21,632 nt of DNA, from the NCBI GenBank assembly GCA_002386405.1, contig DGIP01000125.1, positions 1 through 21,632 on the forward strand. Reading direction: 5' to 3'. The notes below the pieces were generated by a model. It was given only the letters and a program-made list of their open reading frames with translations, had not been told where the DNA came from and made no database searches. The stretch comes from Stenotrophomonas maltophilia. Lineage in GTDB: Bacteria > Pseudomonadota > Gammaproteobacteria > Xanthomonadales > Xanthomonadaceae. This document shows positions 14,091 to 21,146 of the stretch, in pieces (the stretch's first letter is position 1; each line of letters begins with the position of its first letter). The position numbers and the translations under genes are program-made.

Positions 14091-14534
14091 TTACGGCAGC
14101 GGGGGCAGCAACCCGGCACCCAACCGGTTCCAGGCATTGATCACCGCAATGCCCATGCTCAGGTCGCTGATGCCCTTTTCATCGAAATGCGGTGAAAGCG
14201 CATCGAACGCGGCATCGGACGGTGCCGCCGTGCTCAGCCGGGTCAGTGCCTCGGCCCAGCCCAGCGCAGCCTTCTCACGGTCATCGAAGAAGCGGCTTTC
14301 ATGCCAGGCCGGCAGCGTGTCGAGCTTGCGCGGCTCGATCCCGCCCTTGCGCAGCGCGGTGCCGTGCATGTCCATGCAGTAGCCGCAGCCATTGATCTGG
14401 GACACGCGCAGGAACACCAGTTCCATCAGCGTGGGGTCGATCGAGCTGTCATGCACGGCCTTGCTGGTGGCCAGCAGGCCCTTGAAGGCGTCGGCGGCCA
14501 GGCGGGTGTAGGGAACACGGGGGGAAGCGGACAT
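14091..14534 (-). CDS. Carboxymuconolactone decarboxylase / AhpD-like family protein
   Basis: The 147-residue protein carries the AhpD core ELVFLRVSQINGCGYCMDMH, in which the CxxC pair and following histidine (C-G-Y-C-x3-H) form the redox-active proton relay of alkylhydroperoxidases in this family. The likely role is hydroperoxide or thiol-disulfide chemistry in the cytoplasm, but the family also holds uncharacterised members and a specific substrate cannot be read. The ATG at 14532-14534 is chosen because GGAG lies seven to ten bases upstream; an ATG four codons earlier (14546) lacks such a site. Downstream, before the ABC gene, is a cluster of repeats. Confidence 0.88.
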   Translation of the reverse strand: MSASPRVPYTRLAADAFKGLLATSKAVHDSSIDPTLMELVFLRVSQINGCGYCMDMHGTALRKGGIEPRKLDTLPAWHESRFFDDREKAALGWAEALTRLSTAAPSDAAFDALSPHFDEKGISDLSMGIAVINAWNRLGAGLLPPLP

Positions 14535-14704
14535 GGGCGTCTCCATCGGGCGGGTTTCAGGGCTTCTTCATCCTATAAGACGGGGCAGGATCGCCTGCTG
14601 TGACAGGGCCCGGCGCAGTTGTCGGGAGTGATTCCCACCACCGCCGGGCCGGGGCGCTAAAATAGTGGGCTTACCCCCGCCAGCCCCGAGCAAGCGAGCA
14701 TTAC

Positions 14705-16222
14705 GTGACATCGATCAAGCAGGAAGACCTCATCCAGTCCATCGCCGACGCGCTGCAGTACATCTCGTACTACCACCCGGTCGACTACATCAAGAGCCTC
14801 ACCGCCGCCTACGAGCGCGAAGAGTCGCCGGCCGCGAAGGAAGCGATGGCCCAGATCCTGATCAATTCGCGCATGTGCGCCGAAGGCCACCGGCCGATCT
14901 GCCAGGACACCGGCATCGTCACCGTGTTCCTGGAAATCGGCATGAACGTGCGCTGGGACGACGCCACCATGGGCGTGGAAGACATGGCCAACGAAGGCGT
15001 GCGGCGTGCCTACAACCACCCGGACAACAAGCTGCGCGCCTCGGTGCTGGCCGATCCGGCCGGCAAGCGCACCAACACCAAAGACAACACCCCGGGCGTG
15101 GTCAACGTCAAGGTGGTGCCGGGCGATACCGTCGAGGTGATCGTGGCGGCCAAGGGTGGCGGTTCGGAAGCCAAGAGCAAGTTCGCCATGCTCAACCCCT
15201 CCGATTCGATCGTCGACTGGGTGCTCAAGACCGTGCCGACCATGGGCGCCGGCTGGTGCCCGCCGGGCATGCTCGGCATCGGCATCGGCGGTACCGCTGA
15301 AAAAGCGATGCTGCTGGCCAAGGAATCGCTGATGGAGCCGATCGACATCAACGAACTCAAGGCCCGTGGCGCCTCCAACCGCGCCGAAGAACTGCGCCTG
15401 GAGCTGTACGACAAGGTCAACGCACTGGGCATCGGCGCGCAGGGCCTGGGCGGCCTGACCACGGTGCTGGACATCAAGGTCAAGGACTTCCCGACCCACG
15501 CGGCCAACCTGCCGGTGGCGATGATCCCCAACTGCGCCGCCACCCGCCACGCCCACTTCACCCTGGACGGCAGCGGCCCGGTGATGCTGGACCCGCCGTC
15601 GCTGGAAGACTGGCCGCAGATCACCTACGACGCCTCCAAGGGCACCCGCGTCGACCTGGACACGATCACCCCGGAAGACGTGGCCAGCTGGAAGCCGGGC
15701 CAGACCCTGCTGCTCAACGGCAAGCTGCTCACCGGCCGCGATGCCGCGCACAAGCGCATGGTGGACATGCTCAACAAGGGCGAACCGCTGCCGGTCGACC
15801 TCAAGGGCCGCTTCATCTATTACGTCGGCCCGGTCGATCCGGTGCGCGACGAAGTGGTGGGCCCGGCCGGCCCGACCACCGCCACCCGCATGGACAAGTT
15901 CACCCGCCAGGTGCTGGAACAGACCGGCCTGCTGGGCATGGTCGGCAAGGCCGAACGCGGCCCGGCTGCGATCGAGGCGATCCGCGACAACAAGTCGGCC
16001 TACCTGATGGCGGTGGGCGGTTCTGCCTACCTGGTATCCAAGGCGATCAAGGCGGCCAAGGTGGTCGGCTTCGCCGACCTGGGCATGGAAGCGATCTACG
16101 AGTTCACCGTGCAGGACATGCCGGTGACCGTGGCGGTGGATTCCACTGGCGAATCGGTGCACATCACCGGCCCGCGCGAGTGGCAGGCGAAGATCGGGAA
16201 GATCCCGGTGGTCGTGGCCTGA
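14705..16222 (+). CDS. fumA: Class I fumarate hydratase ([4Fe-4S], single chain)
   Basis: The 505-residue enzyme interconverts fumarate and malate in the TCA cycle. It has both the alpha and beta domains of class I fumarases in one chain, as in FumA/FumB of E. coli. The three cysteines expected to hold the oxygen-sensitive iron-sulfur cluster are C66 (RPICQDTG), C185 (GAGWCPPGM) and C277 (IPNCAATRH). The C-terminal domain contains GRDAAHKRM and the KAIKAAKVVGFADLGMEAIY segment. The start is the GTG at 14705. A TAAAAT at 14658-14663 could be a -10 box, without a clear -35. FumA versus FumB naming is not decided by the sequence. Confidence 0.94.
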   Translation: MTSIKQEDLIQSIADALQYISYYHPVDYIKSLTAAYEREESPAAKEAMAQILINSRMCAEGHRPICQDTGIVTVFLEIGMNVRWDDATMGVEDMANEGVRRAYNHPDNKLRASVLADPAGKRTNTKDNTPGVVNVKVVPGDTVEVIVAAKGGGSEAKSKFAMLNPSDSIVDWVLKTVPTMGAGWCPPGMLGIGIGGTAEKAMLLAKESLMEPIDINELKARGASNRAEELRLELYDKVNALGIGAQGLGGLTTVLDIKVKDFPTHAANLPVAMIPNCAATRHAHFTLDGSGPVMLDPPSLEDWPQITYDASKGTRVDLDTITPEDVASWKPGQTLLLNGKLLTGRDAAHKRMVDMLNKGEPLPVDLKGRFIYYVGPVDPVRDEVVGPAGPTTATRMDKFTRQVLEQTGLLGMVGKAERGPAAIEAIRDNKSAYLMAVGGSAYLVSKAIKAAKVVGFADLGMEAIYEFTVQDMPVTVAVDSTGESVHITGPREWQAKIGKIPVVVA

Positions 16223-16230
16223 CCTCAGCA

Positions 16231-16258
16231 GAAGAAGGCGCCCAAGGGCGCCTTCTTC
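16231..16258. terminator. Hairpin terminator between convergent fumarase and LysE-type genes
   Basis: A 12-bp perfect stem GAAGAAGGCGCC (16231-16242) and GGCGCCTTCTTC (16247-16258) with loop CAAG, followed by GTTTC on the plus strand. It lies in the 39-bp gap between converging stops. Confidence 0.8.
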
Positions 16259-16261
16259 GTT

Positions 16262-16897
16262 TCAACGCCTGGATTCCACCAGCATCCGCACGGCCAGCCC
16301 GCCCAGCACCGTGCCCATCAAAATGCGCTGCGCCGCCTGCCAGCGCGGACGGCACGCCAGGAACGCGGCGATGCTGCCTGCGGCCAGTACGATCAGGCCG
16401 TTGATGCTGATGCTGGTGGCGATCTGCAGCGATCCCAACAGCAACGATTGGGTCATCACGCTGCCGTGGTCGTGCGGCTGGATGAACTGCGGCAGCAGGG
16501 AGAGGTACAGCACCGCGATCTTCGGATTGAGCAGGGCGGTGAACAGGCCCATCGAAAACAGGCGGCGCGGACTGTCCTGCGCAAGTTCGCGCAGCTCGAA
16601 CGGCGAGCGGCCGCCAGGGCGCAGCGCCTGCCAGGCCAGGTACAGCAGGTACAGCGCCCCGCCAACGCGCAGCGCGTCGTAGGCCAGCGGCACCGCCATG
16701 AACAGCGCGGTGATGCCCAGCACCGCGCACAGCAGGTAGACCATCAACCCGACGGCGATGCCGCCAAGCGATACCAGCCCCGCCGCGCGGCCCTGGCAGA
16801 TCGAGCGTGATACCAGGTAGATCATGTTCGGCCCCGGGGTGAGCACCATGCCCAGCGCGATCAGGCTGAAGGCCAGCAGGTGGGAAGGATCGGGCAT
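16262..16897 (-). CDS. LysE/RhtB-family amino acid exporter
   Basis: The 211-residue inner-membrane protein has about six hydrophobic segments. It shows the family's N-terminal GMVLTPGPNMIYLVSRS motif and the LLNPKIAVLYLSLLPQF motif near residue 120. LysE/RhtB proteins export amino acids such as lysine, homoserine, threonine or leucine; which one applies here is not visible. The ATG at 16895-16897 begins the conserved N-terminus MPDPSHLL. No good ribosome binding site precedes it. It is divergent from the glutathione S-transferase gene and convergent with fumarase. Confidence 0.9.
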   Translation of the reverse strand: MPDPSHLLAFSLIALGMVLTPGPNMIYLVSRSICQGRAAGLVSLGGIAVGLMVYLLCAVLGITALFMAVPLAYDALRVGGALYLLYLAWQALRPGGRSPFELRELAQDSPRRLFSMGLFTALLNPKIAVLYLSLLPQFIQPHDHGSVMTQSLLLGSLQIATSISINGLIVLAAGSIAAFLACRPRWQAAQRILMGTVLGGLAVRMLVESRR

Positions 16898-17000
16898 GTC
16901 GGCACGGCGTGGGGTGGCGGAAGATGCGCAGCATGCTAGGCCGCCGCCGAGCCGCCCGACAGCCACAGCCGCACGGCAATGCGGCGGCCATCTGTATCCA

Positions 17001-17028
17001 TTGCCGATGGCAGCGGCGCGCGCATAAT
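17001..17028 (+). promoter_or_regulatory. Candidate sigma-70 promoter for the glutathione S-transferase gene
   Basis: TTGCCG (17001-17006), a 16-bp spacer and CATAAT (17023-17028), 29 bp before the GST ATG, in the 160-bp divergent gap with the LysE-type gene. Confidence 0.4.
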
Positions 17029-17057
17029 CAGGGTCTTCCCACCCGCAGGTTCCGCGC

Positions 17058-17693
17058 ATGGCCACCACGTTGTATGGATCCTCCAGCACCGCCTCGCTGG
17101 TGGTGCACTGGCTGCTGATCGAACTGGGCATCGAGCACACGCTGGTGCTGCTCGATTTCGATACCCGCGAGCAGAAGTCGGCCGATTACCTGGCGCTCAA
17201 TCCGGCCGGGCGCGTGCCCACGCTGGTGATGGGCAGCCAGGTGCTGACCGAGGCGGCGGCGATCGCGCTGCACCTGGCCGACCTGCACCCGCAGGCCGGG
17301 CTGCTGCCGGCGCCGGGCACGCCCGAGCGCGCGCAGGCCTACCGCTGGATGTTCTGGTGTGCCAACACGCTGCAGCCGGCCTATCGGGCCTGGTTCTATG
17401 CCGATGAAGTGGCCGGTGCGGACAACGTGGACGCGGTACGCGAGGGTGCGCGCCAGCAGCTGGAAGCGGGCTGGGCACGGTTCGCCGAGCACCTGCAGCA
17501 GGCGGGGCCCTACGTGCTGGGCGAGCGCCTCAGCGTGGTCGATTTCATGCTGGTGATGCTGATGCGCTGGTCACGCAACATGCCGGTGCCCAGCGATACC
17601 TGGCCGGAGTTGAAGGCCTACGCCGAGCGGCTGAAATCACGCCCGGCGTTCGTTGAGGTCTACCGCCGCGAAGGCATCACCGACTGGCGGTGA
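17058..17693 (+). CDS. Glutathione S-transferase family protein
   Basis: The 211-residue protein has the two-domain GST layout. The N-terminal thioredoxin-like domain includes the cis-proline motif AGRVPTLV (about 50-57) and the glutathione-binding TEAAAIALHLAD segment (about 69-80). The helical C-terminal domain includes LSVVDFMLVMLMRW, the usual N-capping aspartate region. The N-terminal LYGSSSTASLVV places serines where the catalytic residue would sit; no cysteine or tyrosine is there. Substrates cannot be predicted. The ATG at 17058 has AGG ten to twelve bases upstream. It stands alone and is convergent with pldA. Confidence 0.92.
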   Translation: MATTLYGSSSTASLVVHWLLIELGIEHTLVLLDFDTREQKSADYLALNPAGRVPTLVMGSQVLTEAAAIALHLADLHPQAGLLPAPGTPERAQAYRWMFWCANTLQPAYRAWFYADEVAGADNVDAVREGARQQLEAGWARFAEHLQQAGPYVLGERLSVVDFMLVMLMRWSRNMPVPSDTWPELKAYAERLKSRPAFVEVYRREGITDWR

Positions 17694-17705
17694 TGCCCCA
17701 CAACC

Positions 17706-18863
17706 TCAATACCACTCCAGCAACGATACACCCAGGCCGATGTACGTCGCCTTGTGGTTGTAATCGATCATGCTTTCACCGTACCCGTCGAACACCTGCA
17801 CGTGGCCGCGCAGCAGGTTGCTGATCGGGAAGCCGTAATCCAGCTGCAGCGCCCCGTGCGAGCGGTCGCCGCCGCGCAGCGAATGCCGAGCCATCAGCGA
17901 AACCTCGTGGCCGTTGCGGTTCCAGGTCAGGGTCGCGTCGCCGCGGCCCATGTAATCCTCGATGTCCGGGTTGTTGTCGTCTTCCCGGTCTTCCGGCAGG
18001 CGGTACCACGGGCGCAGCACCAGCGCCCAGTTCTCGCGGTCCAGGCCGATGTTGGCGATCACCCGGTTCCAGCTGCGCGACAGCGGGTCGGCGCGGCCGT
18101 TGGACATGTGGGTGAGGCTGATCCCGCTCATGCGCCCGCGCCAGCCGCCGATGGAATAGCCGTTGCGGAAGACCATCATGATCTCCGGCTCGTAATTGGT
18201 TTCGCGGAACGGGCGCGAGTTGTCGGCGTTGTAGGCCTGCCAGCGCGAGCTCTGGGTATACCCGGCCCAGATGTCGCCGTTGTCGCCGAACACGTTCTCC
18301 CACACCTTGGTCTTGAAGCTCAGCTGGAACTTCAGCTCGTTGCTGTCCAGCTGCTGCGGCGTGGTCACCGTGTTGTCCGGATTGGGCGACTGCGGCATCT
18401 GGTTCTTGTCGCTGGTCCAGAACGCGGGCAGCAGGTACACCGGCTTGTAGGCGCGCAGCTGGAACGCGCCCAGCTTGGAGTCCTGCGCCAGTTCCCAGCG
18501 GCTGTCCAGCAGCGAGCCCTTACCGGCATTGGCCAGCGCGGAATCGTGCCCATCGTTCTTGAAGACCTCGCCCAGCCGCTGCTTGACCCGTTCGGTGGCG
18601 GGGGCATCCGGCGTACGCGCGGCCTGGCGTTCTTCGCGGCGCTCCTGCTTCGCGGCAGTGGCGGCGGCATCGGCCGCCTGGGTGGTTTCCACCGTGGGCC
18701 GGAACAGTTTGTCGTAGCAGGCCAGGCGGGCCACGTCGGTGCCCACCAGCGCGCAGGCTTCAGGCGATGCCGGCGTAGGCGCGGCTTCCTGGGCGGCCAG
18801 CGGCAGGCTGGCGGTGGCCAGCGCCAGGGCAGAGAACAGGGCCGAACGGGGGCGGTGGGTCAT
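17706..18863 (-). CDS. pldA: Outer membrane phospholipase A
   Basis: The 385-residue protein is exported (signal peptide ending near LPLAAQ) and hydrolyses phospholipid acyl chains in the outer membrane. The active site reads LTHMSNGRADPLSRSWNR, with H252, S254 and N266 in the exact spacing of E. coli H142, S144 and N156. The C-terminus ends in an aromatic residue (LLEWY), as expected for a BAM-inserted barrel. Compared with about 289 residues in E. coli, there is an N-terminal extension of roughly 100 residues with ACALVGTDVARLACYDKLF (two cysteines) and a charged Ala/Arg/Glu stretch (about 65-95) that may be helical. The gene lies alone, convergent with GST. Confidence 0.93.
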   Translation of the reverse strand: MTHRPRSALFSALALATASLPLAAQEAAPTPASPEACALVGTDVARLACYDKLFRPTVETTQAADAAATAAKQERREERQAARTPDAPATERVKQRLGEVFKNDGHDSALANAGKGSLLDSRWELAQDSKLGAFQLRAYKPVYLLPAFWTSDKNQMPQSPNPDNTVTTPQQLDSNELKFQLSFKTKVWENVFGDNGDIWAGYTQSSRWQAYNADNSRPFRETNYEPEIMMVFRNGYSIGGWRGRMSGISLTHMSNGRADPLSRSWNRVIANIGLDRENWALVLRPWYRLPEDREDDNNPDIEDYMGRGDATLTWNRNGHEVSLMARHSLRGGDRSHGALQLDYGFPISNLLRGHVQVFDGYGESMIDYNHKATYIGLGVSLLEWY

Positions 18864-19002
18864 GGAGGCAGGCCGATGAATGGAGGGGAGCGCGGACAGT
18901 GTGGCGGCTGCCCGGCGTTCCTGCCAGCGCGATGCGACGCACTGACGGGATCAGCGCGTTTATGCCGGTGTCCCCCGTGCGCGCAACGTGAAGCTGTCGG
19001 GC

Positions 19003-19488
19003 TCAGAAGAACCAGGCGAACGCGAAGATGCCCAGCATCGCGATCACCAGCGCCAGCTTGAGCGCGAAGCCCAACAGGATGCCCAGCCAGGTGGCCAGGC
19101 CCACCTTGGTGGAACGGCCCAGTTCACGGGTATGCCAGTACTCGCCGAGCAGCGCGCCGGCGAGTGGCCCGGCGAACAGCCCGATCGGCATGAAGAACAG
19201 CCCGACGATGCTGCCCACGAAAGTGCCCCACAGCGCCTTGCGGCTGGCCCCGACCCGCTTGGCGCCGACCACCGTGGCCAGCACGTCGACCGCGAACGAG
19301 GCCAGCGTGAGCAGGCCAAGCACGGTCAGCGGCACCCAGCCCACATGCACGAAGCCGTCGCCCCAGGCCGCAACCAGCAGGCCGGCGAATACCAGGGGGA
19401 TGCCGGGCAGGGCGGGCAGGATGATTCCGGCGATCCCGACCAGGACCAGCAGCACCGCAATCAGGTAAAAGATGAATGAAGGGTCCAT
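19003..19488 (-). CDS. DUF456 family membrane protein
   Basis: The 161-residue protein is almost entirely hydrophobic, with four to five membrane segments rich in glycine (GIAGIILPALPGIPLVFAGL, GSIVGLFFMPIGLFAGPLAG), the pattern of DUF456 proteins. These are small inner-membrane proteins without an established function. The ATG at 19486-19488 (MDPSFIFYL) is chosen because the first membrane segment begins right after it; an in-frame start at 19551 would place promoter-like AT-rich DNA inside the gene. It is divergent from the cold-shock gene. The 139 bp on its 3' side before pldA hold nothing I can identify. Confidence 0.87.
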   Translation of the reverse strand: MDPSFIFYLIAVLLVLVGIAGIILPALPGIPLVFAGLLVAAWGDGFVHVGWVPLTVLGLLTLASFAVDVLATVVGAKRVGASRKALWGTFVGSIVGLFFMPIGLFAGPLAGALLGEYWHTRELGRSTKVGLATWLGILLGFALKLALVIAMLGIFAFAWFF

Positions 19489-19516
19489 GCTATGCCGTAT
19501 GTTTGCCGAATTTGGG

Positions 19517-19567
19517 TTGACATTTGTGAAATATGCCAGTTGATTTTTCAAATTGCCCGGGTTAAGT
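19517..19567 (+). promoter_or_regulatory. AT-rich promoter/operator region of the cold-shock gene
   Basis: TTGACA at 19517-19522 is a perfect -35 hexamer; TTGATT 17 bp later (19540-19545) is a weak -10. TTGATT with TTAAGT (19562-19567, 16-bp spacer) is an alternative pair. An imperfect inverted repeat with 10-bp arms (8 of 10 matching) spans 19524-19553. If the first pair is used, the cold-shock mRNA has a leader of about 165 bases, as is common for cspA-type genes. Confidence 0.45.
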
Positions 19568-19718
19568 TGCAGGCGCTGAGCTTGGCAAGGTCACCGTGGA
19601 TCGTGGCCTGATGATGGTAGATCTTCCGATCCGCTCCATCGATGCACCTCGCTTCCCCCTTGCTTGTCAGCCGCCCACAAGGCGTAACCAACTACAAGTC
19701 AGTCAGGGAGTAAGGAAG

Positions 19719-19922
19719 ATGGCAGAGAAGGGCACCGTCAAGTGGTTCAATGACGCGAAGGGTTTCGGTTTCATCAGCCGTGAAAGCGGCGAGGACGTGT
19801 TCGTACACTTCCGTGCAATCGAATCCCAGGGCTTCAAGAGCCTGAAGGAAGGCCAGGCGGTTGAGTTCGAAGTTGTGACCGGCCAGAAGGGCCTGCAGGC
19901 CGACAAGGTTCGCCCACTCTAA
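19719..19922 (+). CDS. Cold-shock domain protein (CspA family)
   Basis: The 67-residue protein is a single cold-shock domain that binds single-stranded RNA and DNA. Both RNA-binding motifs are present: KGFGFIS (RNP1) and DVFVHF (RNP2), after the canonical [11 protein letters not shown] start. The ATG at 19719 follows GGGAG and AGGAA. The frame is open up to 19596 in the leader, but the family starts at [11 protein letters not shown] long, partly AT-rich leader precedes it, suggesting post-transcriptional control by temperature as known for cspA; whether this copy is cold-induced or constitutive is not visible. A strong terminator follows 30 bp after the stop. Confidence 0.96.
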   Translation: MAEKGTVKWFNDAKGFGFISRESGEDVFVHFRAIESQGFKSLKEGQAVEFEVVTGQKGLQADKVRPL

Positions 19923-19951
19923 GCGCGCACCGCTCCGGCCTGATCGGAACA

Positions 19952-19983
19952 TGCAAAGGGCCCGCGCAAGCGGGCCCTTTGCA
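19952..19983. terminator. Strong hairpin terminator, cold-shock gene and convergent lipoprotein gene
   Basis: A 14-bp perfect stem TGCAAAGGGCCCGC (19952-19965) and its complement (19970-19983) with loop GCAA. It lies between converging stops and could work in both directions; only short T-tracts are present. Confidence 0.85.
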
Positions 19984-20007
19984 TTCCAGCAGCCGCGGGG
20001 CAGTGGG

Positions 20008-20493
20008 TCAGCGCAGGACCACGCGACCATTGACCACGCGCACGTAGGTGTTTTCGCGGATCCCGCCGAGGTCACGCTGGTTCACCACCACGGTGCGGCC
20101 ATCATCCATGCGCACGGTGATGTCGAACGTATCGCTGGTCACGTTCTTCTGGATCTGGTTGCCGGCCAGCGCACCACCCACCGCGCCTGCGGCTGCGGCG
20201 ATGTTCTGGTTGCCCTTGCTGCCGCCGGTGTGGTCGGAGATCTCATGGCCGGCAACGGCGCCCACCAGGCCGCCGAGGATCGCGCCGGTGGCGCTGGGCG
20301 CGGTGCGGCCGGAGGCCACCTGGTTGATCCGGGTAACGATGCCGCAGTCTGCGCAGCGGTTGTCGTTGTAACCGCCGCTGTTGCCGTAGCTGTTGTTGTT
20401 GTAGCCGCCACCGCCGTAGCCAGGCGAGGTGGTGGCGCAGCCGGCGAGCGCGACGGTGGCAACGGCAGCGGCGGCAATGAGTTGGATCTTCAT
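20008..20493 (-). CDS. Glycine-zipper 2TM-domain lipoprotein (SlyB/Pcp-like)
   Basis: The 161-residue protein has a lipoprotein signal (MKIQLIAAAAVATVALAGC, acylated Cys19), then a Gly/Asn/Tyr-rich low-complexity stretch, a CADC pair, and the glycine-zipper region GAILGGLVGAVAGHEI with a second zipper AAAAGAVGGALAGNQI. The C-terminal part (FDITVRMDDGRTVVVNQRDL) is beta-rich, as in Pcp/SlyB outer-membrane lipoproteins. It is probably anchored in the outer membrane with a structural or stress role. The ATG at 20491-20493 has GGAG seven bases upstream. It is the second of two minus-strand genes, 121 bp after the cytochrome-like gene. Confidence 0.9.
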   Translation of the reverse strand: MKIQLIAAAAVATVALAGCATTSPGYGGGGYNNNSYGNSGGYNDNRCADCGIVTRINQVASGRTAPSATGAILGGLVGAVAGHEISDHTGGSKGNQNIAAAAGAVGGALAGNQIQKNVTSDTFDITVRMDDGRTVVVNQRDLGGIRENTYVRVVNGRVVLR

Positions 20494-20614
20494 GGTGGTT
20501 CTCCTGGCCAGAAGGGGTGGTCGTGAATGCGTCTGGGGCGCATGGCCGAGATCCTGTCGTGTGCAGCGTGAACAGCGTGCCAATCCGGTGCCTGCTTCGT
20601 GGCTGCCAGATGAA

Positions 20615-21052
20615 TCAGCGGAAATCCTGGTGGCAGGCCTTGCAGTCGGTCTGGATCTTCTCGACCAGCTGGCCCATGGCCACGCAGTCGGTCGGCGGCG
20701 CGGCCAGCGCGGTGTTGAGCGTGGCGCGCAGGCCGCTGGCATGCTGCTGGAACTGCGCGCTGTCCTTCAGGTCCGGGAACGCCAGGTCCAGGTCGTTGGA
20801 CAGTGAGCGCAGCGTCTGCAGGCGCGGCACGCTGTCGGCCAGGCTGCAGCGGTTCTGGGCCTGCGCATCGCGCAGCAGCGCCACCTGGCGCTCCATGACG
20901 TGCATCAGGCTGCCGGGGAACGGGTCCTGGCGGGCCTGGATCGCCCGCGACACCATCACGGTGGCGACCAGGCCGATCATCAGCCCCAGCCCTGCGACAA
21001 ACAGATAGCGGTAGGCGGCGGACGGGCGGCGGGTGGGGACGGGAGCATTCAT
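20615..21052 (-). CDS. Membrane-anchored cytochrome c'-like protein
   Basis: The 145-residue protein starts with a basic segment (TRRPSAAYR) and one hydrophobic helix (about 16-36) that may be an anchor or uncleaved signal. A helical domain follows and ends with the heme-attachment motif CKACH at residues 137-141, four residues from the C-terminus. A single CxxCH at the very end of a four-helix domain is the layout of cytochrome c' and related class II cytochromes, which bind gases such as NO or transfer electrons in the periplasm. Two more cysteines (in RCSLAD and TDCVAMG) are present. The ATG at 21050-21052 has AAGGAAG nine bases upstream. It is divergent from tcdA. Confidence 0.72.
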   Translation of the reverse strand: MNAPVPTRRPSAAYRYLFVAGLGLMIGLVATVMVSRAIQARQDPFPGSLMHVMERQVALLRDAQAQNRCSLADSVPRLQTLRSLSNDLDLAFPDLKDSAQFQQHASGLRATLNTALAAPPTDCVAMGQLVEKIQTDCKACHQDFR

Positions 21053-21133
21053 GCGGGTGGCTTCCTTGTGGGTGGCTCGCTGCATCCTACCGCTGGCCGC
21101 ATCACGGGCGTACGTGGCGGGCGCCGGGCCGTC

Positions 21134-21139
21134 TAAAAT
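21134..21139 (+). promoter_or_regulatory. Candidate -10 box of tcdA, suggesting a leaderless or very short-leader mRNA
   Basis: TAAAAT lies 7 bp before the tcdA ATG (21147), which would put the transcription start at or next to the start codon. No Shine-Dalgarno sequence is needed or clearly present (only GGGCGGC). No good -35 hexamer is visible. Confidence 0.4.
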
Positions 21140-21146
21140 GGGCGGC

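Noticed and set aside
12019..14382. Long plus-strand open frame (787 codons) opposite the ABC exporter
   Set aside because: It spans the exporter, a repeat-filled gap and part of the next gene and has no domain; it is a shadow of high GC.
14657..16162. Minus-strand open frame (501 codons) opposite fumarase
   Set aside because: His/Arg/Gly-rich antisense of a conserved class I fumarase with three cluster cysteines.
17754..19061. Plus-strand open frame (435 codons) across pldA and the gap beyond
   Set aside because: No motif, and it runs through pldA antisense, an intergenic gap and the end of the DUF456 gene.
19596..19718. In-frame N-terminal extension of the cold-shock protein
   Set aside because: The family starts at [10 protein letters not shown] and a ribosome binding site lies just before that ATG; the extension falls in the leader RNA.
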